A stretch of DNA of 64,000 bases from assembly GCA_018241125.1 (NCBI GenBank), contig JAFEEL010000009.1, positions 1 to 64,000 on the forward strand, given 5' to 3'. The notes beneath the pieces were generated by a model that was given only the letters and a program-made list of their open reading frames with translations, had not been told where the DNA came from and did no database searches. This DNA comes from Pseudomonadota bacterium. Its GTDB lineage: Bacteria; Pseudomonadota; Gammaproteobacteria; Xanthomonadales; Xanthomonadaceae. Positions 42,301 through 52,900 of this stretch are shown here, piece by piece (position 1 is the stretch's first letter; each line of letters opens with the position of its first letter). A program made the translations under genes and the position numbers.

Positions 42301-43380
42301 ATGGCGATGGATTTCGATGCATACGACCATGTGCGGCCGATCCGTTGGCTGGGTGATCGGCTGGAACTGCTCGATCAACGCATCCTTCCGCTGGAAGAGG
42401 AATACGTGGCATGCGCTGATGCCGACGCGGTGGCCGGTGCCATTCGCGAACTGGTCGTGCGCGGCGCACCGGCCATCGGCATCGCGGCCGCGTGGGGCGT
42501 GGTGCTGGCCGCGCAGGCGTTGGCGCGCCAACGGCCGGGCATCGATTCGGGCGATTTCGCGCTGGCCGAACTCGAGCCGGCGATCGCGACATTGCTCAAG
42601 GCCCGACCGACCGCGGTCAACCTGGCGTGGGCGCTGCAGCGCATGCGCCGCGCAATGCAAGGCGCCGGCGTGGACTGGTTGCCGCGGCTGGCGGCGGAAG
42701 CCGAGCAGATCGTATCGGAGGATCTGGCCGGCAATCATGCGATGGGCCTGGCCGGCGCCAACCTGATCGAGCCCGGGTCGGGCGTGCTGACCCATTGCAA
42801 TACCGGCTCGCTGGCCACCGCCGGCTTCGGCACCGCGTTGGGCGTGGTGCGCGCCGGCGTGGCGCAGGGCCGGATCGCGCGCGTGTTCGCCGGCGAAACG
42901 CGGCCGTGGCTGCAGGGCGCACGCCTGACCGTGTGGGAGCTGCAAAAGGACGGCATCGATGCCACCTTGATCGCCGATGCTGCCGCCGCGCATCTGATGG
43001 CCAGCGGGCAGGTGCAGTGGGTGATCGTCGGCGCCGATCGCATCTGCGCCAATGGCGATGTCGCCAACAAGATCGGCACCCACCAACTGGCCATCGTCGC
43101 CCGCCACTTCGGGGTGAAGTTCATGGTGGTCGCAGCCTCGTCGACGCTGGACATGGGCACCGCCACCGGCGCGGACATCGAGATCGAACTGCGCCATGCC
43201 GACGAACTGGCTGCGGTGGCCGGCAAGCGCCACGTCGCCGACGGCGTGAAAGCATGGAACCCGGTGTTCGACGTGACCCTGGCCGGGCTGATCGATGCCA
43301 TCGTCACCGAACGCGGCGTGGTGATGGCCCCTCAGGCCAGCAAGATGGCCTTGACATTCGTCGCCAAGGGCGTGGCGTAA
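42301..43380 (+). CDS. mtnA: S-methyl-5-thioribose-1-phosphate isomerase
   Basis: 359 residues from ATG 42301; ATG 42307 is better spaced from the GGAGG at 42294-42298 and may be the real start. It converts methylthioribose-1-phosphate to methylthioribulose-1-phosphate in methionine salvage. Landmarks: [54 protein letters not shown] (active-site Cys), [16 protein letters not shown], and [19 protein letters not shown] (active-site Asp). No other methionine-salvage genes lie nearby. Confidence 0.95.
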   Translation: MAMDFDAYDHVRPIRWLGDRLELLDQRILPLEEEYVACADADAVAGAIRELVVRGAPAIGIAAAWGVVLAAQALARQRPGIDSGDFALAELEPAIATLLKARPTAVNLAWALQRMRRAMQGAGVDWLPRLAAEAEQIVSEDLAGNHAMGLAGANLIEPGSGVLTHCNTGSLATAGFGTALGVVRAGVAQGRIARVFAGETRPWLQGARLTVWELQKDGIDATLIADAAAAHLMASGQVQWVIVGADRICANGDVANKIGTHQLAIVARHFGVKFMVVAASSTLDMGTATGADIEIELRHADELAAVAGKRHVADGVKAWNPVFDVTLAGLIDAIVTERGVVMAPQASKMALTFVAKGVA

Positions 43381-43520
43381 CTCGCTGTTTCAAGCGCGGT
43401 TTTTCAACGCGTTGCGGCCCCGTGCGACGGCCGGTTCTGCTATCATGGGGTGTTCACGAAAACGGCCTGCGGCGGGCGTTCCGTCGGGGCGTGTTCGTGC
43501 GTTGAAAACCGGAAGCGCGC

Positions 43521-46109
43521 ATGACCGACCACGCCCAGGAAATCATCCCCGTCAACCTCGAAGACGAGATGCGCAAGAGCTATCTCGACTACGCGATGAG
43601 CGTGATCGTGGGGCGCGCGCTGCCGGACGTGCGCGATGGCTTGAAGCCGGTGCATCGGCGCGTGTTGCACGCGATGAGCGAGCTGGGCGCGCACAGCAAC
43701 AAGCCCTATTACAAGTCGGCGCGCATCGTCGGCGACACCGTCGGCAAGTACCACCCGCACGGCGACATCGCGGTGTACGACACCCTGGTGCGCATGGCGC
43801 AGCCGTTCTCGCTGCGCTATCTGCTGGTGGACGGACAGGGCAACTTCGGTTCGGTCGATGGCGACCCGCCGGCGGCGATGCGTTACACCGAAGCACGCAT
43901 GTCGCGCATCGCCCACGAGCTGATGGCCGACATCGACAAGGAGACCGTCGATTTCCAGCCCAACTACGACGAGAAGGAACTCGAACCCACGGTGATGCCC
44001 ACGCGCTTTCCGAACCTGCTGGTCAACGGTTCGGCGGGCATCGCGGTGGGCATGGCGACCAACATTCCGCCGCACAACCTGTCGGAGGTGATCGACGCGG
44101 TGCTGGCGCTGATCGACGCACCGGAGATTTCCATCGACGGGCTGATGCAGTTCATTCCCGGCCCGGATTTCCCGACCGCGGCGATCATCAACGGCGCCGC
44201 CGGCATCCACGCCGCCTACCGCACGGGTCGTGGCCGCGTGCTGATGCGCGCGCGTACCGAGATCGAAGTCGATGAACGCACCGGCCGCGAGGCGATCATC
44301 GTCAGCCAGTTGCCGTATCAGGTGAACAAGGCGCGCTTGATCGAGAAGATCGCCGAGCTGGTGAAGGAAAAGAAGATCGATGGCGTCGGTGCCGATTTGC
44401 GCGACGAGTCCGACAAGGACGGCATGCGCATCTTCATCCCGGTGAAGAAGGACTGTTCGGCCGAGGTGCTGCTCAACAACCTGTTCCAACAGACCCAGCT
44501 TGAATCGGCGTTCGGTATCAACATGGTGGCGCTGGTCGATGGCCGGCCGCGGTTGCTCACGCTCAAGGAAATGCTCGAGGCCTTCGTCCGGCACCGCCGC
44601 GAGGTGGTCACGCGGCGCACCATATTTGATTTGCGCAAGGCGCGTGCGCGGGCGCACATCCTGGAAGGCTTGACCGTCGCGCTGGCCAACATCGATGCGA
44701 TGATCGAACTGATCAAGACCTCGGCCAATGCCAACGAGGCCCGTGAGCGCATGCTGGCGCGCCGCTGGGAGCCGGGTCTGGTCGCGGCGTTGCTGGCCGC
44801 GGCCGGCGCCGACGCCTCGCGCCCGGAAGGCTTGGGCAAGGACATTGGCCTGCGCGCCGACGGCTATCAACTGTCGGAGACGCAAGCCCGGGAAATCCTC
44901 GACATGCGCCTGAACCGCCTGACCGGGCTGGAGCAGGACAAGCTCACCGAGGAATACCGCAGCTTGCTCGATGCCATTGCCGCTCTGATCGCCATTCTCG
45001 AAGACCCGGCGCGCCTGCTGGCGGTGATACGCGACGAACTGGCGAGCATCAAGGCCGAGTTCGGCGACGCGCGCCGCACCGAAATCCGCGCCAGTCAGGA
45101 AGATCTGGATACCCTTGATCTGATCGTGCCCGAGGACGTGGTGGTCACGCTCTCGCATGCCGGCTACGCCAAGCGCCAGCCGGCCAGCCTATACCGCGCG
45201 CAGCGCCGCGGCGGGCGTGGGCGCAGCGCCACGGCGATGAAGGACGAGGATTTCGTCGAACGCCTGTGGGTCGCCAACACCCACGACACCCTGCTCACCT
45301 TCACCAGCTCCGGGCGCGTGTTCTGGCTGGGTGTCCACCAGTTGCCCGATGCCGGCCCGGGCGCGCGCGGGCGGCCGATCGTCAACTGGCTGCCGCTGGA
45401 AGCCGGCGAAAAAGTGCAGGCGGTGTTGCCGGTGCGCGAGTTCAGCGCCGATCGCTTCGTGTTGTTCGCCACCGGCCAGGGCGTGGTGAAGAAGACCCCG
45501 CTGTCGGAGTTCGCCTTCCGGCTGGCGCGCGGCAAGATCGCCATCGATCTGGATGAAGGCGATGGCCTGGTCGATGTGCAGCTCACCGACGGCGCCCGCG
45601 ACGTGATGCTGTTCGCCAGCAACGGCAAGGCGGTGCGCTTTGCCGAAGACGAGGTGCGCGCGATGGGTCGCACCGCCCATGGCGTGCGTGGCATCCGCTT
45701 GGCTCCCGATGCGCGCGTCGAGAGCCTGATCGTGCTCGATGGTGATGGCGACATCCTCACCGCCAGCGAGAACGGCTACGGCAAGCGCACACCGGTGGCC
45801 GAGTATCCGCGCAAGGGCCGCGGCACGCAGGGCGTGATCGCGCTGGCCGCCAGCGCCCGCAACGGCGCCCTGATCGGCGCCATCCAGCTCACCGAGCAGC
45901 ACGAGATCCTGCTGATCTCCGATGGTGGAACGCTGGTGCGCACGCGCGCGGCGGAAGTCTCGCAGGTCGGCCGCAACACCCAGGGCGTGACCCTGATGCG
46001 CATGGGCGAGGGCGAGAAGCTCATCGGCCTGCAGCGACTGGACGCCAGCGCCGGCGAGGACGATGCCGAACCCGGCGACGTTGCCGATGCGCCGGCTGGC
46101 GAACCGTGA
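43521..46109 (+). CDS. gyrA: DNA gyrase subunit A
   Basis: 862 residues. The N-terminal topoisomerase domain has the catalytic tyrosine in [11 protein letters not shown] (near 122). The quinolone-resistance region reads [14 protein letters not shown], giving isoleucine at position 83 (serine in E. coli) and aspartate at 87. The C-terminal pinwheel contains the GyrA box as QRRGGRG (consensus QRRGGKG), needed for DNA wrapping. The acidic C-terminal tail is typical. Encoded alone after mtnA, with a 140-bp leader; TATCAT at 43441-43446 may be its -10. Confidence 0.97.
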   Translation: MTDHAQEIIPVNLEDEMRKSYLDYAMSVIVGRALPDVRDGLKPVHRRVLHAMSELGAHSNKPYYKSARIVGDTVGKYHPHGDIAVYDTLVRMAQPFSLRYLLVDGQGNFGSVDGDPPAAMRYTEARMSRIAHELMADIDKETVDFQPNYDEKELEPTVMPTRFPNLLVNGSAGIAVGMATNIPPHNLSEVIDAVLALIDAPEISIDGLMQFIPGPDFPTAAIINGAAGIHAAYRTGRGRVLMRARTEIEVDERTGREAIIVSQLPYQVNKARLIEKIAELVKEKKIDGVGADLRDESDKDGMRIFIPVKKDCSAEVLLNNLFQQTQLESAFGINMVALVDGRPRLLTLKEMLEAFVRHRREVVTRRTIFDLRKARARAHILEGLTVALANIDAMIELIKTSANANEARERMLARRWEPGLVAALLAAAGADASRPEGLGKDIGLRADGYQLSETQAREILDMRLNRLTGLEQDKLTEEYRSLLDAIAALIAILEDPARLLAVIRDELASIKAEFGDARRTEIRASQEDLDTLDLIVPEDVVVTLSHAGYAKRQPASLYRAQRRGGRGRSATAMKDEDFVERLWVANTHDTLLTFTSSGRVFWLGVHQLPDAGPGARGRPIVNWLPLEAGEKVQAVLPVREFSADRFVLFATGQGVVKKTPLSEFAFRLARGKIAIDLDEGDGLVDVQLTDGARDVMLFASNGKAVRFAEDEVRAMGRTAHGVRGIRLAPDARVESLIVLDGDGDILTASENGYGKRTPVAEYPRKGRGTQGVIALAASARNGALIGAIQLTEQHEILLISDGGTLVRTRAAEVSQVGRNTQGVTLMRMGEGEKLIGLQRLDASAGEDDAEPGDVADAPAGEP

Positions 46110-46185
46110 TCGGGCGATGGCTGGCAGTGAACCCTGCATGCGCCGCCGTCGGTTCGACCGCAACCACCCTCGACAAGGATTGCGC

Positions 46186-48270
46186 ATGTCCCGCATGATC
46201 GGATGGCTGCTGGCGGCAGGCTTGGGGTTGAGCGTCAGCGCGGTGCTGGCAGCCCCGCCCGCCACGGCGCCGGTGCAGCCAGCGCCCTCCGCACCTGCGC
46301 CGCAAGCGGCGAGCAACCGCATCGCTGCCGCGCGCGACGCGGTGATGCCCTATGTGGTGAGCATCCTCACCGTCAGCCAGAGCTTCGTGCAGGGCGAACC
46401 CACGCTGAGCGTGGCCAGCGGCAGCGGCACGGTGATCGCGCCGCAAGGCTACGTGGTCACCAACGCGCACGTGGTCGAGAAAGGCAAGGCGTTTCGCGTG
46501 GTGTTTGCCGATGGGCGCGAGCTGCCGGCCAAGTTGATCGGTCAGGACACGCTGTCCGATCTGGCGGTGCTGCAAGTCCTGCCGCCCAAGCCCGAAGTGT
46601 TCAGGTACGCGCAGTTCGCCGGCGCCAATGATCTGCAAGCCGGCGACGAGGTGCTGGCGATGGGCGCGCCGTGGGGCCTGTCCAACTCGATGAGCGCCGG
46701 CGTGGTCAACAACCCGCGCCGGCTGCTGGTGTCGTTGTTCGACGACGAGGCCGATTACGAGGACAGCCTGGGCCCCGATTTGCCCACTGGCCGCTACTAC
46801 GCGTGGATCCAGCACGACGCCCCGATCGCGCCGGGCAACTCCGGCGGCCCGCTGGTGGACATGCGCGGACGCGTCGTCGGGGTGAACGCGCGCGGCATGG
46901 TGCTCGGCGGCGACCTGGCTTTCGCGATCCCCGCACCGGACGCGCAGCGCGTGGTCGATGCCTTGATCGCCTACCACCGCGTGCCGCGCGCGTGGCTGGG
47001 CTTTCGCTTGCGCTCGCGCAAGGACACCGGTTACGCGCACGGCGTGCTGGTCAATGCGGTCGATCGCGACTCGCCGGCGCAGCGGGCGGGTTTGCGGGCC
47101 GGCGACCTGCTGCTGGCGATGGACGGGCAGGCGGTGGACGCGCCGCAGCCGGTGGATATCCCCGAGTTGCAGCGCCAGATCGCGCAGTTGCCGGTCGGCA
47201 AGTCCATCGAGTTTCGTGTGCAGCGCGATGGCAAGACGCTGGCGGTCAAGCTGCTCACCGCGGCCTATCCGCGCGACAACGGCGAGGAAGTCGGCTACGC
47301 CCCGTTTGGCGCATCCTTGCGCGAACTGACGGTGGCGATGGCACGCCGTCGCGCGCTGGACTTCAGCGACGGCTTGATCGTGACCAGTCTGCGTCCGGGC
47401 GGGCCGGGGGCAACAGCGCGTCCGGCGCTGGCCGCCGGCGACGTGATCCGCAGCATCGACGGCAAGCCGGTGCGGGTGGCTGCCGACCTCAAGGCGTGGC
47501 TGGTCAAGCCGGCAAAGATCACGCCGCTGCTGATTGGTTTCGTGCGCAACGGCGAGAACTTGCTCGCCACCTTGCGCCCCGCCTATGGCGACATCTCGCG
47601 CACGCCGCTGCCGGAACTGCCGCAGGCGTGGGCCGGGGTGGACGTGCAGCCGGTCACCGCCTCGCTGCAAGGCGCATTCGGGGCGGCCGGGCAAGGCTTC
47701 CGGGTCAGCCGCGTCTACCCGGGTAGCCCCTTGGGCGCGGTCGGCGTGCAAGTCGGCGACATCATCACCGCCATCGGCGATCGCCCGCTCAAGCCGGTCA
47801 GCGACGACAGCACCGATGCGTTCGATCAGGCCGTACGCGATCTGGAGATCGGGCGCGACGCGAAGGTGGCGGTTTTGCGCGATGGCGTGGCCAAGGCAAT
47901 GAGCTTCATTCCGAGCCCGTCACCAGTCGAGGACAGTGGCTTGAAGGTGCTGCAGGTCTCGCAGCTGCGCATCCAGGTGCGCGAGCTGGGTTTCTACGAC
48001 CGCGTCGAGCGACGCTTGCCGCCTGATCAGAAAGGCGTGTATGTGACTACGGTCGAACGCGGCGGCCCGGGCGGGCTGGCGCACCTGCGCAACGGCGACA
48101 TCGTGCTGTCGCTGGGCGGACGGCCGACCGTGGATCTGGACGGCTTCGGTGCGGCCCTGACGCAGGCCCTGCGCGACGGCACGCAGACGATTCCATTCCT
48201 GATCATGCGTGGCGCCGAAGCGCGCCTGTTGTACCTCGACCGCAGTTGGCTACAGGACACCCTGCCATGA
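46186..48270 (+). CDS. HtrA/DegP-like periplasmic serine protease with multiple PDZ domains
   Basis: 694 residues from ATG 46186. The signal peptide ends VLAAPP, and a Pro/Ala-rich linker follows. The trypsin-like domain carries the full triad: H95 (VTNAHVVEKG), D125 (DTLSDLAVLQ) and S219 (APGNSGGPLVDM). At least three PDZ-type modules follow, recognisable by the paired patterns AGLRAGDLLLAMDGQAV, PALAAGDVIRSIDGKPV, VGVQVGDIITAIGDRPL and LAHLRNGDIVLSLGGRP. The protein is longer than DegP (about 450), with more PDZ units. It probably degrades or scaffolds envelope proteins. Its stop overlaps the start of a non-catalytic homologue (ATGA). Confidence 0.9.
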   Translation: MSRMIGWLLAAGLGLSVSAVLAAPPATAPVQPAPSAPAPQAASNRIAAARDAVMPYVVSILTVSQSFVQGEPTLSVASGSGTVIAPQGYVVTNAHVVEKGKAFRVVFADGRELPAKLIGQDTLSDLAVLQVLPPKPEVFRYAQFAGANDLQAGDEVLAMGAPWGLSNSMSAGVVNNPRRLLVSLFDDEADYEDSLGPDLPTGRYYAWIQHDAPIAPGNSGGPLVDMRGRVVGVNARGMVLGGDLAFAIPAPDAQRVVDALIAYHRVPRAWLGFRLRSRKDTGYAHGVLVNAVDRDSPAQRAGLRAGDLLLAMDGQAVDAPQPVDIPELQRQIAQLPVGKSIEFRVQRDGKTLAVKLLTAAYPRDNGEEVGYAPFGASLRELTVAMARRRALDFSDGLIVTSLRPGGPGATARPALAAGDVIRSIDGKPVRVAADLKAWLVKPAKITPLLIGFVRNGENLLATLRPAYGDISRTPLPELPQAWAGVDVQPVTASLQGAFGAAGQGFRVSRVYPGSPLGAVGVQVGDIITAIGDRPLKPVSDDSTDAFDQAVRDLEIGRDAKVAVLRDGVAKAMSFIPSPSPVEDSGLKVLQVSQLRIQVRELGFYDRVERRLPPDQKGVYVTTVERGGPGGLAHLRNGDIVLSLGGRPTVDLDGFGAALTQALRDGTQTIPFLIMRGAEARLLYLDRSWLQDTLP

Positions 48271-49232
48271 GCAAGCGCCTGCCCGTTGATGTGTTGCGTG
48301 CGACGGCGTGCGCGGCGCTGCTGCTGCCAATCGCGTGGCTGGCGCCCATGTGTGCGACGGCGACCACCCAAAGCCAGGCCGAGGATGCGCGCCAGTTCAA
48401 GGCGGTGATGGAGCTGCGCGGCGAAACCGCGGTGCCGGTGAAGTTCGTGATGAGCGTGTCCAGCGGTGGTGCCGAACAGCAGCAGGAAGGGCAAACCCAG
48501 GGCACGCTGGTATCTGCCGATGGCTTGATCCTCGTGCCGGGGCGAGTGGTCAGCATCGATCTGGGCGCGCTCAGCCGCGGCGGCGGCCTCGGTGGCACCG
48601 TCGGCTCTCTGGGCTCGGCCAAGTCGCGGCAGTTCCGCGTACGCCTGCCGAGCAGCGACGAATGGGTGCCCGCCGATCTGGTCACCCGCGACACCGAACT
48701 GGGTATCGCGTGGATTCGCCTGCGCCATCCCAAGGGTAAGCTGGCTTGGGTGAACTTTTCCGAGCCTGCGAAAGTCGTTCTGGGCACGCAGTTGTTCACG
48801 GTGATGCGCACCTCGGATCAGTTCGGCGCGGTGCCGGTGATCCGTGCCGGCTATGTGCTTGGCGAGACGGCGATGCCGCGCCACGAGTGGCTGGTGGACG
48901 GCTCGCCGGGCGTGGCTTTCGATGGCGACGGCAAGCCGGCCGGCTATGTCGATGTCGACTTGGCCGGGCTGATGCGCTCGCGCGGCAGCTCCGGCGGCAT
49001 CGGCATGGACATGGCCGATTCGGTGTACACCATGATCCCCGCCGAGCGCATCGGCCGGGTGACTGCCCGCGCCGCGCTGTTGCCGGTGGTGCCGCCGGCC
49101 GACGGCGATGGCGATCAAGACGTACTGCCGCCAGCGCCGCCCAAGCGCGACCGCCTCAAGCCCGCCACCGTGCCGGTCGAGCCGGTGCCGCCGGCACCGC
49201 CAGCGGCAGCGTCAGCCAAGCCGGGTGGGTGA
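48267..49232 (+). CDS. protease-like exported protein lacking the catalytic triad
   Basis: 321 residues from ATG 48267, overlapping the HtrA-like stop. A signal peptide (CAALLLPIAWLAPMCATAT) precedes a region that follows the trypsin-like fold of its neighbour: QGTLVSADGLILVPGRVVS where the neighbour has the catalytic His, RDTELGIAWIRL matching DTLSDLAVL, and VDGSPGVAFDGDGKPAGYVDVD where GNSGGPL would be. The His and the nucleophile motif are absent, so it is probably inactive as a protease. The C terminus is Pro-rich (PPAPPKRDRLKP). Best reading: a pseudo-protease partner or regulator made together with the active enzyme. The homology is judged from pattern only. Confidence 0.7.
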   Translation: MSKRLPVDVLRATACAALLLPIAWLAPMCATATTQSQAEDARQFKAVMELRGETAVPVKFVMSVSSGGAEQQQEGQTQGTLVSADGLILVPGRVVSIDLGALSRGGGLGGTVGSLGSAKSRQFRVRLPSSDEWVPADLVTRDTELGIAWIRLRHPKGKLAWVNFSEPAKVVLGTQLFTVMRTSDQFGAVPVIRAGYVLGETAMPRHEWLVDGSPGVAFDGDGKPAGYVDVDLAGLMRSRGSSGGIGMDMADSVYTMIPAERIGRVTARAALLPVVPPADGDGDQDVLPPAPPKRDRLKPATVPVEPVPPAPPAAASAKPGG

Positions 49233-49288
49233 GGGCGGGTGCGATGTCGTTCGCCGGGAGTGTCGGCGCGTCCGCATTGAAGCAGGCT

Positions 49289-49714
49289 TCAGTCGCCCAT
49301 CGGCTCGATGCCGTTGGCCTTGAACCAATTGTCGCTGGTCGACGTGGCGCCGCCATCGCCGGCGTTGTAGTTGATCGTCATCTCTTCGTCGGCGGCGATG
49401 TCGCGCACGGCGATGTAACGCATGTAGTTGCCGTCGGTGATCGCCTCGTAACGCAGATTGGCCGGGTTGGCGTGGTTGTACATGCCGCCGTAACCCATCG
49501 CCAGCGCCACCGCCCGCGGCCCCTTGGTCATGTTGCCCCACGCGAACGCGTAGTGCTTCAAGCGTACCGGCAGGGGCCGCCACGGCGCGGTCAGGACGAT
49601 CGTCGGGGCAACCTCCACGACTTCCCCGGCGCTGATCGCGCGCGAGGCGAACACGCCGCGGCCCTTGGCCGTTCCGGTGTCCTTGACGTATCCGAGCGGG
49701 GTGGTGGATTGCAT
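49289..49714 (-). CDS. SET-domain protein
   Basis: 141 residues. SET motifs: KGRGVFASRAISAGEVVEVAP at the start, the YNHANPANLRYEA motif (NH of the cofactor site; eukaryotic proteins have NHSCxPN), and DEEMTINYN near the end. Small bacterial SET proteins of this type are thought to be lysine methyltransferases of unknown substrate. No export signal, so cytoplasmic. Transcribed alone, opposite to its neighbours. Confidence 0.88.
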   Translation of the reverse strand: MQSTTPLGYVKDTGTAKGRGVFASRAISAGEVVEVAPTIVLTAPWRPLPVRLKHYAFAWGNMTKGPRAVALAMGYGGMYNHANPANLRYEAITDGNYMRYIAVRDIAADEEMTINYNAGDGGATSTSDNWFKANGIEPMGD

Positions 49715-49961
49715 GGTCGGCTGGCTGCGATGTCTAGCCGCTGGCAGCGGCGCAGCGCAGCATCCTGCGAACTGGCGGCGACGGCGTCAAGTGGGGTCGG
49801 ATTGCGGGTCGGCGCGGGTGGATGACGGTACGGAGGATCGGCGTGCCGGACAACTCCCGCCATGTGGCCGTTTTCCCGGGCGACCGCGTTATCGCAGAGC
49901 AGTGCAATCGACGCTGATTCAGGCGTTCTATACTCGCACCAACCATCCGGGGATCGTTCGT

Positions 49962-52900
49962 ATGCGCGCCAGGTACTGCGGGGTTTCATCGTCACTGCGC
50001 ATCGCCCGCATCGGTCTTGCCGCTTTGCTGTTGTCGGTGTTGCTGCTGGCGGGCTGCCGGAAGGGCTCGAACGACGGCGTGCCGGCGGTGCAGGGCAGCG
50101 AGCGGGCGGCGGTGGATGCTCGCAGCGTGCCCAAGGGCTTCGCCTTGCTGTCGGCGTACCCGGATACTTCGGGAGACGAGTTGGCGATTGCGCTGGAGTT
50201 CACCCGGCCGCTGGTGGCTACCCAGGATTTCGACTCGCTGGTGAGCGTGACCGACGCCAACGGTGCGGTGGTCAAGGGCTCGTGGTCGCTGTCCGATGAC
50301 ACGGACGACGGCAACAAGATACTGCGTTTCCCCGGCGTGCAGCCGGCGCTGAAGTACAACGTCAGGATCGACGGCAAGCTCGCCGCCGCCGACGGCCATA
50401 CCATCGGTGCGGACATCGTGCGCGAGGTCTATACCGGGCCGCTGGAGCCGGTGGTCGGCTTCGCCTCGCAGGGCAGCGTGCTGCCCGCGCGCGAGTCGCG
50501 CGGGCTGCCGGTGGTGTCGGTGAACGTGCCGGAGGTGGACGTCGAGTTCTTCCGCGTCAAGGACAAGCTGCTGCCCACCTTCTACGCGCAGTACCAGCGC
50601 GGCGGGCAAAAGGACGGTTACGACCTCGACGCCAGCTACAACGGGCACACGCCCATCGCCAAGATGGCCGACTCGATGTACCTCAATCGCTTCGTGCTCG
50701 GCGGCAAGGAAAACGAGCGCGTGCTCAACTACCTGCCGATCCAGAGCATCGACGAGTTGGCCAAGCCGGGGCTGTATTTCGCGGTGATGAAGCCGGCTGC
50801 GCACTTCAAGAACGGTTACCAGACGGCGCTGTTCTTCGTCTCCGACATCGGCCTGCACGTGCGCGCCTACAAGGACAAGGTGTTCGTGCACACCGCCTCG
50901 CTGCGCTCGGGTGCGCCGATCCCCGGCGTGGATTTGCAGGTGATCGACAAGAAGGGCGAGCCGGTCGTCAAGGCCACCACCGACGCCTCCGGCAACGCCC
51001 TGGTGGCCTACACGCTGGACAGCTCGCAGGTGATGATCGCCAGCCGCGGCAGCGACACCTCGATGCTGCCGTTCAACCAGCCGGCATTGGATCTGTCGGA
51101 TTTCGACGTGGCCGGCCGCAAGCAGGCCTGGTTCGACGTGTTCGCGTGGTCCGGGCGCGACCTGTACCGTCCCGGCGAGACGGTGCGGTTGTCGGCGCTG
51201 ATGCGCGATTACGACGGCAAACCAGTCAAGCCACAGCCGCTGTTCCTCGTGCTCAAGCAGCCCGATGGGCGCGAGTTCCTGAAAACCAAGCTCGATCCGC
51301 AGGCGCTGGGTTATTACGCGTGGAACTACACCATCCCTGCCGATGCGCCGACCGGGCGCTGGCAGGTGGAGTTCCGCGCCACCCCCGACGGCAAGGACGT
51401 GGTCGAGGCGATGACCTTGCGCGTCGAAGAGTTCCTGCCCGAACGCATGAAGCTCGATCTGGACACCGCGCAGCCGGTGTTGCGCCCGGGCGAGCCGATC
51501 AAGCTCAAGGCAACGGCTGCGTATTTGTATGGCGCGCCGGCCGACGGCAACCGCTTCACCGCGCGCCTGGCGGTGTCGGCCGACCAGCATCCGTTCGCCA
51601 ACGCCGATGCGCTGCCGGGCAAGACCAATGCCGCCAAGGCCGATGCCTACAAGGGCTGGTTCTTTGGCGATCCCACCATCGCGCTGCCGAAGGAAGCCAA
51701 GGACATCGTCGACGACAAGTTCGACGCGCAAGGCCATTACGCGCAGGACATCGACCTGCCCGACGAAGCCGCCAAGGCCAAGGCGCCGATCGCTGCGGTG
51801 CTTTCGGGCAGCGTCTATGAAACCGGCGGGCGCACGGTGTCGCGCACGATCAAGCGCACGCTGTGGCCGGCCGACACCCTGGTGGCGGTACGCCCGTTGT
51901 TCGACGACGCCGATGGCGCATCGCCCAACGGCCACGCCGGATTCGAGGTGATCCGCGTGGACTCGGCCGGCAAGCGCGTGGCCGGCAGCGGGCTGAAAGT
52001 GAGTTTGGTGCGCGAGCGCCGCGATTACCTGTGGCGCTGGAACGACAACGCCTGGGCATTCGATTACACCAGCCGTTACGAGAACGTGGCCAGCAAGACC
52101 GTCGATGTGAGCGCCGCCAGCAGCGCCAAGGTGGATTTTCCGGTGCAGTGGGGCGGTTATCGCCTGCAAGTCCTCGACCCGCAGACCGGCTTGACCACCA
52201 TCTACCCGTTCAATGCCGGCTGGAGCTGGGACGACCAGAACCGCGGGCTCGACGCGCGCCCGGACAAGGTCAAGCTGGCGCTGGACAAGACTTCCTACAA
52301 GGCCGGCGACACGCTCAAGGTCACCCTCACCCCGCCACAACCCGGCCCTGGCGTGCTGTTGGTCGAAAGCGACCACCTGCTGTACACCGCCAACGTGGAC
52401 GTGAAGGCCGGCTCGACCTTCCAGATTCCAGTCACATCCGACTGGGAACGCCACGACGTGTACGTCACCGCGCTGGTGTTGCGCGGCGGCGCGGCCACCG
52501 AGAAGACCACGCCGGCGCGGGCGGTCGGCGAGGCGTGGGTGCCGATGGGTCGCGACGACCGCAAGCTGGCGGTGAACCTGTCCGCGCCGGTGCAGATGCT
52601 GCCCGAGCGCGACATGGCGGTGACCATCAAGGCGCCGCAACTGGCCGGCAAGCAGGCTTACGCCACGGTGTCGGCGGTGGACGTGGGCATCCTCAACATC
52701 ACCCGCTTCCCGGTGCCCGACGCGGCGGCGTACTTCTTCGCGCAGCGCCGGCTGGGCATCGACGCCTACGACATCTACGGCCGCGTGATCGAAGCCTTCG
52801 AGGGCGGTACCGCCAAGCTGCGCTTCGGCGGCGACATGGCGCTGGGGCCACTGCCGCAGGCGCGCCGCCCGACCGCGCACGTGCAGACGGTGGATTTGTT

